From an uncultured Polymorphobacter sp. (GTDB lineage: Bacteria; Pseudomonadota; Alphaproteobacteria; Sphingomonadales; Sphingomonadaceae): a stretch of DNA of 5,576 nt. The notes under the pieces were generated by a model that was given only the letters and a program-made list of their open reading frames with translations, was not told the DNA's origin and made no database searches. The stretch spans positions 1 to 5,576 of the forward strand of contig CALMPZ010000247.1 in the NCBI GenBank assembly GCA_937871645.1, in the 5' to 3' direction. Positions 1-5,576 of this stretch are shown in pieces; the first letter of the stretch is position 1; every line of letters begins with the position of its first letter. A program made the translations under genes and the position numbers.

Positions 1-1443
1 CGCATTGCGCGCGGCGCGTTCGGCGGCAGCTTCGGCGCGGACGCGCGCGGCTTCCTGCGCGGCGGCCTGTTTGGCGGCGAAGGCTTCGGCTTTGGCGGCG
101 GCCGCGGCGGCCTTGGCTTCGGCGTCGGCGCTTTTCGCGGCGGTTGCGGCTTCGGCGCTTTCGGCGGCCTTGGCGGTGAGCATTTCATAGGCGCTCTCGC
201 GGTCGACGACTTCCTCATATTTGCCGGCGACGCCCGAGGTATCGATCATCACCTTGCGTTCGGCGGGGGTAATGGGCCCGACACGCGAGCGTGGTGGCGC
301 GATCAGCGTGCGTTCGACGGGCGAGGGGGCGCCGTCGTCCATCAGCAGCGACACCAGCGCCTCGCCGACCTTGAGCTCGGTGATGGCGGTTTCGACATTG
401 AGCTTGGGGTTGGTGCGGAAGGTGGTCGCTGCCGCCTTGATGGCTTTCTGGTCGCGCGGCGTGAAGGCGCGCAGCGCATGCTGGACGCGGTTGCCGAGCT
501 GGCCGGCGACGTCTTCGGGAATGTCGATCGGGTTCTGCGAGATGAAATAGACGCCGACACCCTTTGAACGCACCAGCCGCACGACCTGCTCGATCTTGTC
601 GAGCAGTGCTTTCGGGGCCTCGTCGAACAGCAGGTGGGCCTCGTCAAAGAAGAACACCAGCTTGGGCTTGGGCGGGTCGCCGATTTCGGGCAGCGTCGTG
701 AACAGCTCGTTGAGCAGCCACAGCAGGAACGTCGCGTACAGACGCGGCGACTGCATCAGCTTGTCGGCGGCGAGGATGTTGACCTGCCCGCGGCCATTGT
801 CATCGACCGCGATGAAATCGGCGATATCGAGCGCGGGTTCGCCGAAAAAGTTGGCGCCGCCCTGCGATTCGAGCTGGAGCAACTGGCGCTGGATCGTGCC
901 GACGCTGGCCTTGGTGATATTGCCGTATTTCGACGCAAGCTCGCCGGCATTTTCGGCGCAGTAGCTCAGCATCGACTGCAGGTCCTTGAGGTCGAGCAGC
1001 ATCAGCCCCTGCTCGTCAGCGTAGCGGAACGCCACCGACAGCACGCCTTCCTGCGTCTCGTTGAGCCCCATCAGCCGGGCGAGCAGCAGCGGCCCCATTT
1101 CCGAAATCGTCGTGCGCACCGGGTGGCCCTGTTCGCCGAACAAGTCCCAGAACACCACCGGATTGTCGGCAAAGGCAAAGCCCTCGATACCGAGCTCGGC
1201 GGCACGCTTGGTCGTCCACGCGGCGTCGGGTGAACCGATCATCGCCATGCCGGCGATATCGCCCTTCACGTCGGCGAGGAACACCGGCACGCCGTCACGA
1301 CTGAAGCCTTCGGCGAGCGTCTGCAACGTCACGGTCTTGCCGGTACCGGTGGCGCCGGCGATCAGCCCGTGACGGTTGGCGCGGCGCAGCACCAGCGCTT
1401 GCGGATGCTCTTCGCCTTTGCCGATGAAAATGCTGTCGCCCAT
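1..1443 (-). CDS. HerA-like DUF853 (YjgR-type) P-loop ATPase, C-terminus cut by window edge
   Basis: 481 codons are visible and there is no stop before the left edge, so the C-terminus is missing. What is seen: Walker A GATGTGKT at residues 30-37, very near the N-terminus; Walker B hydrophobics plus DEAH with D267/E268 ([13 protein letters not shown]); and a motif SQNPIDIP around Q303, like the sensor segment of this family. The early P-loop, the DEAH box and the SQNPxDIP block are typical of DUF853 proteins such as E. coli YjgR, which are related to HerA/FtsK DNA-translocating ATPases. From about residue 424 the protein becomes an Ala/Lys/Glu/Arg-rich, probably helical tail. The ATG at 1443 is chosen because AGGGA lies 9 bases upstream and the protein begins [13 protein letters not shown], a family-like start. 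A role in DNA or nucleoprotein handling is family inference; the true substrate is unknown. The frame is clean throughout. Confidence 0.9.
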   Translation of the reverse strand, partial: MGDSIFIGKGEEHPQALVLRRANRHGLIAGATGTGKTVTLQTLAEGFSRDGVPVFLADVKGDIAGMAMIGSPDAAWTTKRAAELGIEGFAFADNPVVFWDLFGEQGHPVRTTISEMGPLLLARLMGLNETQEGVLSVAFRYADEQGLMLLDLKDLQSMLSYCAENAGELASKYGNITKASVGTIQRQLLQLESQGGANFFGEPALDIADFIAVDDNGRGQVNILAADKLMQSPRLYATFLLWLLNELFTTLPEIGDPPKPKLVFFFDEAHLLFDEAPKALLDKIEQVVRLVRSKGVGVYFISQNPIDIPEDVAGQLGNRVQHALRAFTPRDQKAIKAAATTFRTNPKLNVETAITELKVGEALVSLLMDDGAPSPVERTLIAPPRSRVGPITPAERKVMIDTSGVAGKYEEVVDRESAYEMLTAKAAESAEAATAAKSADAEAKAAAAAAKAEAFAAKQAAAQEAARVRAEAAAERAARNA

Positions 1444-1452
1444 GCGCCGCTG

Positions 1453-1457
1453 TCCCT
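1453..1457 (-). promoter_or_regulatory. Ribosome-binding site of the HerA-like ATPase gene
   Basis: Read on the minus strand this is AGGGA, 9 bases before the ATG at 1443. It supports that start over in-frame upstream TTG codons, which lack a comparable Shine-Dalgarno sequence. Confidence 0.5.
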
Positions 1458-1577
1458 GAATTGAATGCGTGCGATAGCGGTAGCGTGCCAGCCGAATACG
1501 TTCAAGCAAGCGACAGGTTTGAGGCAGCTTCGGTACCGCCGACAGCAATTATGTTCGTCCGTTGCCAAGCGGTGCCT

Positions 1578-1617
1578 GCCGGCGAGGCGGGCGACAATCG
1601 CGCCGCGCCTCGCTGGC
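1578..1617 (-). terminator. GC-rich hairpin downstream of the Do protease gene, probable terminator
   Basis: The hairpin begins about 12 bases after the protease stop codon. The main stem is a perfect 8-bp inverted repeat (1582-1589 with 1606-1613). It is extended inward by GGCG/CGCC (1590-1593 with 1601-1604, one bulged base) around a 7-base loop, and outward by three more pairs after one mismatch. No T-run follows on the minus strand, so it is not a textbook intrinsic terminator. It may act with Rho or as a 3' end stabiliser. Its position suggests that transcription of hflKC-degP is at least partly separated from the ATPase gene downstream. Confidence 0.5.
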
Positions 1618-1628
1618 CGGATGGTGTG

Positions 1629-3200
1629 TTAATTGGCGCCCGCCTTCGGCGTCATCAACTTGACCCCGATATAGCGCGCCGGGTTCGGTCCGCGCTGCAC
1701 CAGTAGCAGCACCGTATCCCGACCAGCCTTGCGCGCATCGTCGACCGCCGCAGCCGCTTCGGCCGGCGAATTGACCGGCCGCTGATTGATCTGGACGATC
1801 AGGTCGCCGCGCTGCAGCCCGTTTGCCGCTGCGTCGCTCGACGGGTTGAGGCTGGCGATGACGACGCCCTTGGCGGTGTCGGGCAGTTTGAGCTGGCGAC
1901 GCGTGTCGGGCGTCAGCGTCTGCAGCGAAATGCCGAGGCTCTGGCGTGCGGCCTCGGCGCCCGGCGCCGGCTTGTCCTTGCTGTCGGCGTCATCGCCGGC
2001 GGCGGGCGTGCCGGTAATCACGGCTTCGCTCGGGCGCTTGGTCAGTGTCGCGTTGAGCGTCATCGTCTTGCCGTCGCGGATCAGCTCGATCGGCACCGTG
2101 GCGCCGATCGGCGTGTTGGCGACAATGTAGCTCAGGGTGTTGTCGAACGTGACCGCCTGATTGGCGACCTTGACGATGACGTCGCCCTGCTTGATGCCGG
2201 CGCGCGCGGCGGGGCCGGTCGGTTCGACCGAGGCGACGATTTCACCACGGTCCTTGGGCAGGCCGAGGCTGGCGGCGATGTCGGGCGAAACCGGCTGGAT
2301 GCCGACGCCGAGGTAACCGCGCGTCACTGCGCCAGTGGTGCGCAGTTGCTGGACGACGGGGGCGACGAGCTCGGCCGGAATGGCAAAGCCGAGACCGACG
2401 TTGCCGCCGGTCGGCGAGAAGATCGCGGTGTTGACGCCGATGACCTTGCCATCAAGGTCGAACAGCGGCCCGCCCGAATTGCCCTGGTTGATCGACGCGT
2501 CGGTCTGGATGTAGCGGTCGTACTGGCCCGAACCGATGTTGCGGTGCAGTGCCGAAACGATGCCCGCGGTCACGGTGCCGCCGAGGCCGAACGGGTTGCC
2601 GATAGCAATCGCCCAGTCACCGACGCGGACATCGCCGCTGTTGCCGAAGCTGACATAGGGCAGGTCCTTGGCGTCGATCTTGAGCAGCGCCAGATCCGAC
2701 AGCGCGTCGCGGCCGACAACTTTGGCGGTGAATTCGCGGCGGTCCGAAAGCGTCACGGTGATCGAATCGACCACGGTCTTGGGTTCGCCGTTGCGCGGGT
2801 CGCCGCCCGAAATGACGTGGTTGTTGGTGACGATGTAGCCGTCTGACGAGATGATGAACCCCGAACCAAGCGAGGTTGCTTCGCGCGTGACAGCCTCGCC
2901 GTCGGCACCCTGCTGTTCCTGGAAGCGCTTGAACAGTTCATCGAGCGGCGTGCCCGGCGTCAGCTTGGGCATCTTGCCGACTTCGACCTTTTGGGTCGTC
3001 GACACGTTGACGACAGTGGGCGTCAGCCGCGCTGTCAGGTCGGAAAAGCTGCGCGGTGCGCCGCCGGGGCCGGTGGTCGCGGGTGCGCCGGCGCTGACCG
3101 GCGGTTGGGTGGCCACAGCAGGTGCGGCGGTAGGCGCCTGTGCGTGTGCAACACTCCCCAGGATCAGAAATGCTGGAATCAGGCTCCGGACAATCCGCAC
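1629..3200 (-). CDS. degP: Do/HtrA-family periplasmic serine protease (DegP/MucD-like)
   Basis: 523 residues from the GTG start. The sequence shows, in order: a signal peptide (R2 and R5, hydrophobic core LIPAFLILG, AHA or AQA cleavage site near residues 20-22); an Ala/Pro/Gly-rich linker to about residue 50; a trypsin-like domain with the catalytic triad H128 (TNNHV), D169 (SDLALLKI) and S242 (GNSGGPL); and two PDZ domains at about 294-389 and 421-515. An acidic, Ala/Pro-rich linker of about 30 residues separates the PDZ domains. This is the standard Do architecture, full length, with all active residues present. The family degrades or chaperones misfolded envelope proteins in the periplasm. 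Only a TTG at 3209 and the GTG at 3200 are available upstream of the signal peptide, because a TAG lies at 3213-3215. AGGAG abuts the TTG but sits 9 bases from the GTG, so the GTG is preferred. DegP, DegQ and MucD naming cannot be separated here. The gene follows hflC and is probably cotranscribed with it. Confidence 0.96.
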   Translation of the reverse strand: MRIVRSLIPAFLILGSVAHAQAPTAAPAVATQPPVSAGAPATTGPGGAPRSFSDLTARLTPTVVNVSTTQKVEVGKMPKLTPGTPLDELFKRFQEQQGADGEAVTREATSLGSGFIISSDGYIVTNNHVISGGDPRNGEPKTVVDSITVTLSDRREFTAKVVGRDALSDLALLKIDAKDLPYVSFGNSGDVRVGDWAIAIGNPFGLGGTVTAGIVSALHRNIGSGQYDRYIQTDASINQGNSGGPLFDLDGKVIGVNTAIFSPTGGNVGLGFAIPAELVAPVVQQLRTTGAVTRGYLGVGIQPVSPDIAASLGLPKDRGEIVASVEPTGPAARAGIKQGDVIVKVANQAVTFDNTLSYIVANTPIGATVPIELIRDGKTMTLNATLTKRPSEAVITGTPAAGDDADSKDKPAPGAEAARQSLGISLQTLTPDTRRQLKLPDTAKGVVIASLNPSSDAAANGLQRGDLIVQINQRPVNSPAEAAAAVDDARKAGRDTVLLLVQRGPNPARYIGVKLMTPKAGAN

Positions 3201-3209
3201 GTGGTTCAA

Positions 3210-3214
3210 CTCCT
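3210..3214 (-). promoter_or_regulatory. Ribosome-binding site that decides the protease start
   Basis: AGGAG on the minus strand. It directly touches the TTG at 3209 (no spacer), which is unusable, but lies 9 bases from the GTG at 3200. The start codon is therefore taken as GTG 3200. Confidence 0.75.
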
Positions 3215-3239
3215 AGAAATCGGTTCGCTTCAAATTCAT

Positions 3240-3272
3240 TGGCTCCCGCGATGCCATCCATCGCGGGCGCCA
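3240..3272 (-). promoter_or_regulatory. Stem-loop in the hflC-degP gap (degP leader)
   Basis: A perfect 9-bp inverted repeat (CCCGCGATG at 3245-3253, CATCGCGGG at 3259-3267) with a 5-base loop. After one mismatch it is extended by four further pairs (3240-3243 with 3269-3272). No T-run follows on the minus strand, so intrinsic termination of hflKC is not well supported. A partial terminator, an RNA-stabilising hairpin or a leader control element are all possible. Confidence 0.5.
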
Positions 3273-3287
3273 GCTGTTCCTAGTCAC

Positions 3288-3321
3288 GCCAAGATGAACA
3301 ATAGCTGTCTTGGCAGTTCAT
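3288..3321 (-). repeat. Two interleaved inverted repeats just after hflC
   Basis: GCCAAGA (3288-3294) is complementary to TCTTGGC (3308-3314), and ATGAAC (3294-3299) to GTTCAT (3316-3321). The arms interleave, so only one hairpin can form at a time unless a pseudoknot folds. The element begins four bases beyond the hflC stop codon. The repeats are seen directly; any function is inference. Confidence 0.5.
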
Positions 3322-3324
3322 GTA

Positions 3325-4170
3325 TCAGCGCGCGTTCTTGCGGCCGTCGAACTCGCGCAGGAACTCGTTGCCCGTCGATAGAACGACGGTGGCGTTGTTG
3401 TTGTTGAATGTCGTCCGGTACGCCTGCATGGCGCGGTAGAAGGCGTAGAAGTCGGGATCCTTGCCGAAGCTTTCGGCGTAGATGCGCGCGGCATTGGCAT
3501 CGGCTTCGGCGCGGACCAGCTGCGCCTGCTTGTTGCCCTGCGCGCGGATGGTCAGCGCTTCCTGCGCGCGCTGCGAGCGCATGCGGGTGAACGCCGAATC
3601 GAGCGGTGCGCCGGTCGGCAGATCGGCGCGCTTGATGCGCACGTCGACGATTTCGGCGCCGTACTGCTTGGCAAGCTTGTTCACGCTCGACTGGATGTCA
3701 TCCATCATCTGCGAACGTTCGGGCGACAACAGTGCCGCGAACGGCTGCTTGCCGAGCTCGTTCCTCAGCCGCGACGCCAGAATCCGCGACAGCGCCTCGG
3801 CGACGCGTTCCTCGGAGCCGACGGTTTCGTACATGCGCTGCGGGTTGGTGATGCGGAAACGCGCGAACGCATCGACGACCAACCGCAGCTGATCGGTCGA
3901 CAGCACCGTCTGTTCGGGCATGTCGAGGTCGAGCACGCGCTTGTCGATAAACACGACGTTTTCGATGAACGGCACCTTGACCGCGAGGCCGGCACCACCG
4001 CTACCGAACGGCGCCTTGGCGTCATAGGTGTTGATGATACGTTCGGGCTTGCCGAGCCGCAGCACCAGCGCCTGCGAGGTTTCGGGCACAGTGAAGAGCG
4101 AGGACGCCAGCACGAAGCCGACGACAACAGCGGCGACGGCCCAAGGCACCGGATTGCGGAGGATACTCAT
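3325..4170 (-). CDS. hflC: HflC, SPFH/band-7 modulator of the FtsH protease
   Basis: 281 residues starting MSILRNPVPW. The sequence shows an N-terminal membrane anchor (about residues 9-26), then the SPFH/band-7 domain including VVDAFARFRI (about 98-107) and YGAEIVDVRIKRADLP (about 170-185). A helical segment RMRSQRAQEA...QGNKQAQLVRAEADANAARIYA follows, then the HflC signature block FGKDPDFYAFYRAMQAYR (about 235-252) and a short tail. In known bacteria HflC pairs with HflK in the inner membrane with the bulk in the periplasm, caging FtsH and modulating its degradation of membrane proteins. The ATG at 4170 lies one base after the hflK stop (TAA G ATG), implying translational coupling. The in-frame ATG at 4224 would lie within hflK and add an unrelated Pro-rich leader, so it is rejected. 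The segment NNNN (256-259), encoded by consecutive AAC codons, is a small local oddity. Confidence 0.95.
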   Translation of the reverse strand: MSILRNPVPWAVAAVVVGFVLASSLFTVPETSQALVLRLGKPERIINTYDAKAPFGSGGAGLAVKVPFIENVVFIDKRVLDLDMPEQTVLSTDQLRLVVDAFARFRITNPQRMYETVGSEERVAEALSRILASRLRNELGKQPFAALLSPERSQMMDDIQSSVNKLAKQYGAEIVDVRIKRADLPTGAPLDSAFTRMRSQRAQEALTIRAQGNKQAQLVRAEADANAARIYAESFGKDPDFYAFYRAMQAYRTTFNNNNATVVLSTGNEFLREFDGRKNAR

Positions 4171-4171
4171 C

Positions 4172-5281
4172 TTACTTCGCCTGTTCGGTTGCGGGGGCGG
4201 CAGCAGCGGCGCTGCGTGCCGCACGACGCTGGACTTCGGAGAGCGGCAGATAGGTTTGGACGCTGCCCGGCTCGATGACCGTCATGTCGGTCTTGCCGAG
4301 CACGTCTTCCATCGTTTCAAGGTACATACGCTTGCGCGTCACTTCGGGCGCCAGCCGGTACTGGGCATAGACCGCGTCGAACGCCGCCGTCGCACCCTGC
4401 GCCACGGCGAGCAGCTGCTGCGCATAGCCGCGCGACTGGTTGAGCGCCTGCTGCGCGTCCTGCTGTGCGGCCGACACGTCCTTGAACGCCTCGTCGACGG
4501 CAGCGGGCGGGTCGGCCTGCTTGATGTCGACACCGCGGATTTCAATGCCGCCGCGGTAGCTGTCGAGCATTTCCTGCATGCGTTCACGCACCTGTTCGGC
4601 AATCTGGGCGCGCTGCGGGCCGATGGCGTCATTCAGTCGCGCCTTGCCGATTTCGGAGCGCATCGCCGATTCGGCGGTTTCGCGAATCGTCTGCTCGGGC
4701 TGCGCGAGTTCGAACAGGTAAAGCTCGGGGTTCTTGATTTTCCAGCGCACCGCATAGGCGATGTCGATGATGTTCTGGTCGCCGGTCAGCATCAGGTTTT
4801 CGGCCGCGCCATCGGCGGCGCCGATGTCGACCGAATTGACCTGCTCGACCTTGGGCTTGAGCACGGTGTCGATCGGGGCGGGCAGCTTGAAATGGAAGCC
4901 CGGGCCGACGGTTTCGACATATTTGCCAAAGCGCATGACCACGCCGCGTTCCTGCGCGTTAATGCGGAAGGTCGAAGTCATGGCAATCCACAGCAGCGCG
5001 ACGCCGGCGACACCATAGACCGCGAGGCGACTGGCGTTGACCGTGCTGCCACCGCCGCCGCCGCCACCACCGGGGATGGCATCGCGCAGCTTGTCCTGCG
5101 TGCGGCGCAGGAAGGCTTCGATGTCGTTGCCTGGCCCGCCGGTGCCGCCGGGGCCGCCGCCGCGCTGTGGCGCTGGCCGCTTGGGCGGCGCGTCACCCCA
5201 GGGGCTTTTTGGCCCTTCGCCTTCGGGGCGCTTCGGTCCGCCTTGCGACCCGCTGCCGTCACTATTGTCCTGCCAGGGCAT
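4172..5281 (-). CDS. hflK: HflK, SPFH/band-7 modulator of the FtsH protease
   Basis: 369 residues starting MPWQDNSDGSG. The order is: a Gly/Pro-rich cytoplasmic N-terminus with SPWGD at 26-30; an amphipathic segment DIEAFLRRTQDKLRDAIPG; eight consecutive glycines (71-78); a membrane helix at about 86-101; and the SPFH domain with RGVVMRFGKYVETVGPGFHFKLP (split about 112-134) and VDIKQADPP (about 251-259). A Gln/Ala-rich helix (about 270-305) follows, then APEVTRKRMYLETMEDVLG and an Ala-rich tail. The last blocks are diagnostic of HflK. It forms the HflKC complex that surrounds FtsH in the inner membrane. The helical segment is about 22 residues shorter than I recall for E. coli HflK. The ATG at 5281 is chosen because AAAGGA lies 5 bases upstream; an in-frame ATG at 5326 has no ribosome site. 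It is the first gene of the hflKC(-degP) unit. Confidence 0.96.
   Translation of the reverse strand: MPWQDNSDGSGSQGGPKRPEGEGPKSPWGDAPPKRPAPQRGGGPGGTGGPGNDIEAFLRRTQDKLRDAIPGGGGGGGGSTVNASRLAVYGVAGVALLWIAMTSTFRINAQERGVVMRFGKYVETVGPGFHFKLPAPIDTVLKPKVEQVNSVDIGAADGAAENLMLTGDQNIIDIAYAVRWKIKNPELYLFELAQPEQTIRETAESAMRSEIGKARLNDAIGPQRAQIAEQVRERMQEMLDSYRGGIEIRGVDIKQADPPAAVDEAFKDVSAAQQDAQQALNQSRGYAQQLLAVAQGATAAFDAVYAQYRLAPEVTRKRMYLETMEDVLGKTDMTVIEPGSVQTYLPLSEVQRRAARSAAAAAPATEQAK
5048..5071 (-). repeat. Triplet repeat encoding eight glycines in HflK
   Basis: Eight consecutive GGC/GGT codons (plus strand GCC/ACC triplets) encode residues 71-78, just before the membrane helix. Such a run can change length by replication slippage in whole codons. 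It probably forms a flexible joint between the cytoplasmic amphipathic segment and the membrane anchor. Confidence 0.8.
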
Positions 5282-5286
5282 CTGCG

Positions 5287-5292
5287 TCCTTT
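5287..5292 (-). promoter_or_regulatory. Ribosome-binding site of hflK
   Basis: AAAGGA on the minus strand, 5 bases before the ATG at 5281. It decides the start in favour of MPWQDN over the in-frame ATG at 5326. Confidence 0.7.
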
Positions 5293-5340
5293 GGAGTTCA
5301 TGTCGCCCCACCGGGCGCACTTGCATGCATGTTCAAGGGC

Positions 5341-5369
5341 TATATACGAAGCCTCCGCGCCGATTGCGA
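5341..5369 (-). promoter_or_regulatory. Candidate promoter for hflK
   Basis: On the minus strand TATATA (5341-5346) is a good -10 match in an otherwise GC-rich gap. A weak -35, TCGCAA, lies 17 bases upstream (5364-5369). Initiation near 5334 would give a 5' leader of about 50 bases before hflK. The -35 is poor, so the call rests mainly on the AT-rich -10 and on its position. Confidence 0.35.
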
Positions 5370-5374
5370 GGGAT

Positions 5375-5390
5375 GCGGCGAAATCGTCGC
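5375..5390. promoter_or_regulatory. Operator-like dyad in the divergent gap
   Basis: GCGGCGAAATCGTCGC reads nearly the same on both strands: seven of eight symmetric positions pair. It lies just upstream of the candidate hflK promoter and about 60 bases before the divergent gene, where a shared regulator could bind. No regulator family is recognised from the sequence. Confidence 0.3.
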
Positions 5391-5451
5391 ACCTGTTATC
5401 GGTCTGTCGGCTGCCGATCTGCCGGAATTCGAGTGAAACTGGAGTTTTATC

Positions 5452-5576
5452 ATGGATTTGCGTGAGCGTGCGACCGAGGCGCTGGCCGCCATCGCTGACC
5501 CGCTGGGCGGTGGCAATGTCGTCGCGACCGCGCGTGCAGCGGGCGTCGTCGTGCGCGATGACGGTAAAGGCGGCTC
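5452..5576 (+). CDS. Probable Mrp/NBP35 (ApbC)-family Fe-S carrier ATPase, N-terminus only
   Basis: 41 codons are visible before the right edge, starting MDLRERATEALAAIADPLGG. GGAG at 5441-5444, 7 bases before the ATG, supports the start. An N-terminal helix followed by a DPL-G-G-N-VV stretch and a short VVVRDD strand resembles the MIP18/DUF59-type domain that precedes the P-loop ATPase of bacterial Mrp/ApbC proteins. Those proteins bind and transfer iron-sulfur clusters in the cytoplasm. The ATPase part with its P-loop and cysteine pair lies beyond the window, so the call rests on a short match and on my recollection that such a gene often sits divergently next to hflK in sphingomonads. It could be another small-domain protein. 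It is transcribed away from hflK across a 170-base shared gap. Confidence 0.55.
   Translation, partial: MDLRERATEALAAIADPLGGGNVVATARAAGVVVRDDGKGG

Noticed and set aside
1..180. Repetitive GGC-rich stretch as a CRISPR or tandem-repeat array
   Set aside because: There are no regular repeat and spacer units; it is codon usage of an Ala-rich tail in an open frame.
634..1233. 199-codon open frame on the plus strand
   Set aside because: It is antisense in register with the HerA-like ATPase, whose minus-strand frame carries Walker A and B motifs. High GC with G/C third positions commonly opens such shadow frames, and the product shows no recognisable motifs.
2346..2846. 166-codon plus-strand frame inside the protease gene
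   Set aside because: It overlaps the catalytic domain of a clear Do protease on the other strand, and its composition is typical of a shadow frame.
3255..3280. GGAAC before the protease as an EcfG (general stress) promoter
   Set aside because: GGAAC is present on the minus strand (3276-3280), but no GTT-type -10 occurs 16-17 bases downstream.
4171..4224. Upstream ATG start for hflC at 4224
   Set aside because: It lies within the end of hflK and would put a Pro-rich leader before the membrane anchor; ATG 4170 gives the normal HflC start.
5282..5326. Upstream ATG start for hflK at 5326
   Set aside because: It has no Shine-Dalgarno sequence, and the 15 extra residues do not resemble HflK, whereas ATG 5281 has AAAGGA and a family-like N-terminus.
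5037..5465. 142-codon plus-strand frame across the start of hflK and the divergent gap
   Set aside because: It runs opposite to the Gly/Pro-rich HflK N-terminus, starts inside the glycine repeat complement and overlaps the start of the well-supported gene at 5452.

Overview
The window looks like chromosomal DNA of a GC-rich alphaproteobacterium, most likely a sphingomonad (Sphingomonadales). This is inferred from strong G/C preference at third codon positions, the gene order and the style of the HflK/HflC/Do proteins; there is no rRNA or other direct marker. Coding density is high, and I see no mobile element, CRISPR array, tRNA or rRNA.

Layout. Four genes are on the minus strand, read right to left. 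hflK (5281 to 4172) and hflC (4170 to 3325) are separated by one base. A Do/HtrA-family periplasmic serine protease (degP-like, 3200 to 1629) follows after a 124-base gap. A HerA-like/DUF853 (YjgR-type) ATPase starts at 1443 and runs off the left edge without a stop. At the right edge a divergent plus-strand gene starts at 5452; its 41 visible codons resemble the N-terminus of an Mrp/NBP35 (ApbC)-type Fe-S carrier ATPase. No gap exceeds 200 bases: 1444-1628 holds a terminator-like hairpin and the ATPase gene's ribosome site, 3201-3324 is rich in inverted repeats, and 5282-5451 is a divergent promoter region.

Function. The centre is an envelope protein quality-control cluster. HflK and HflC are paired SPFH-domain membrane proteins that in known systems form a large assembly around the FtsH protease. 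The Do protease degrades or holds misfolded proteins in the periplasm. Their adjacency fits one co-expressed unit. The HerA-like ATPase has its own leader and a hairpin in front of it, so it may be a separate transcript; its cellular role is not known from the sequence.

The coding content is largely familiar. The least explained DNA is the hflC-degP gap, with two mutually exclusive hairpins, a further 9-bp perfect hairpin, and an 8-codon candidate leader ORF whose stop touches the degP ribosome-binding site. The protease start is better placed at a GTG (3200) than at the upstream TTG (3209). I found no strong case for a wholly new system.
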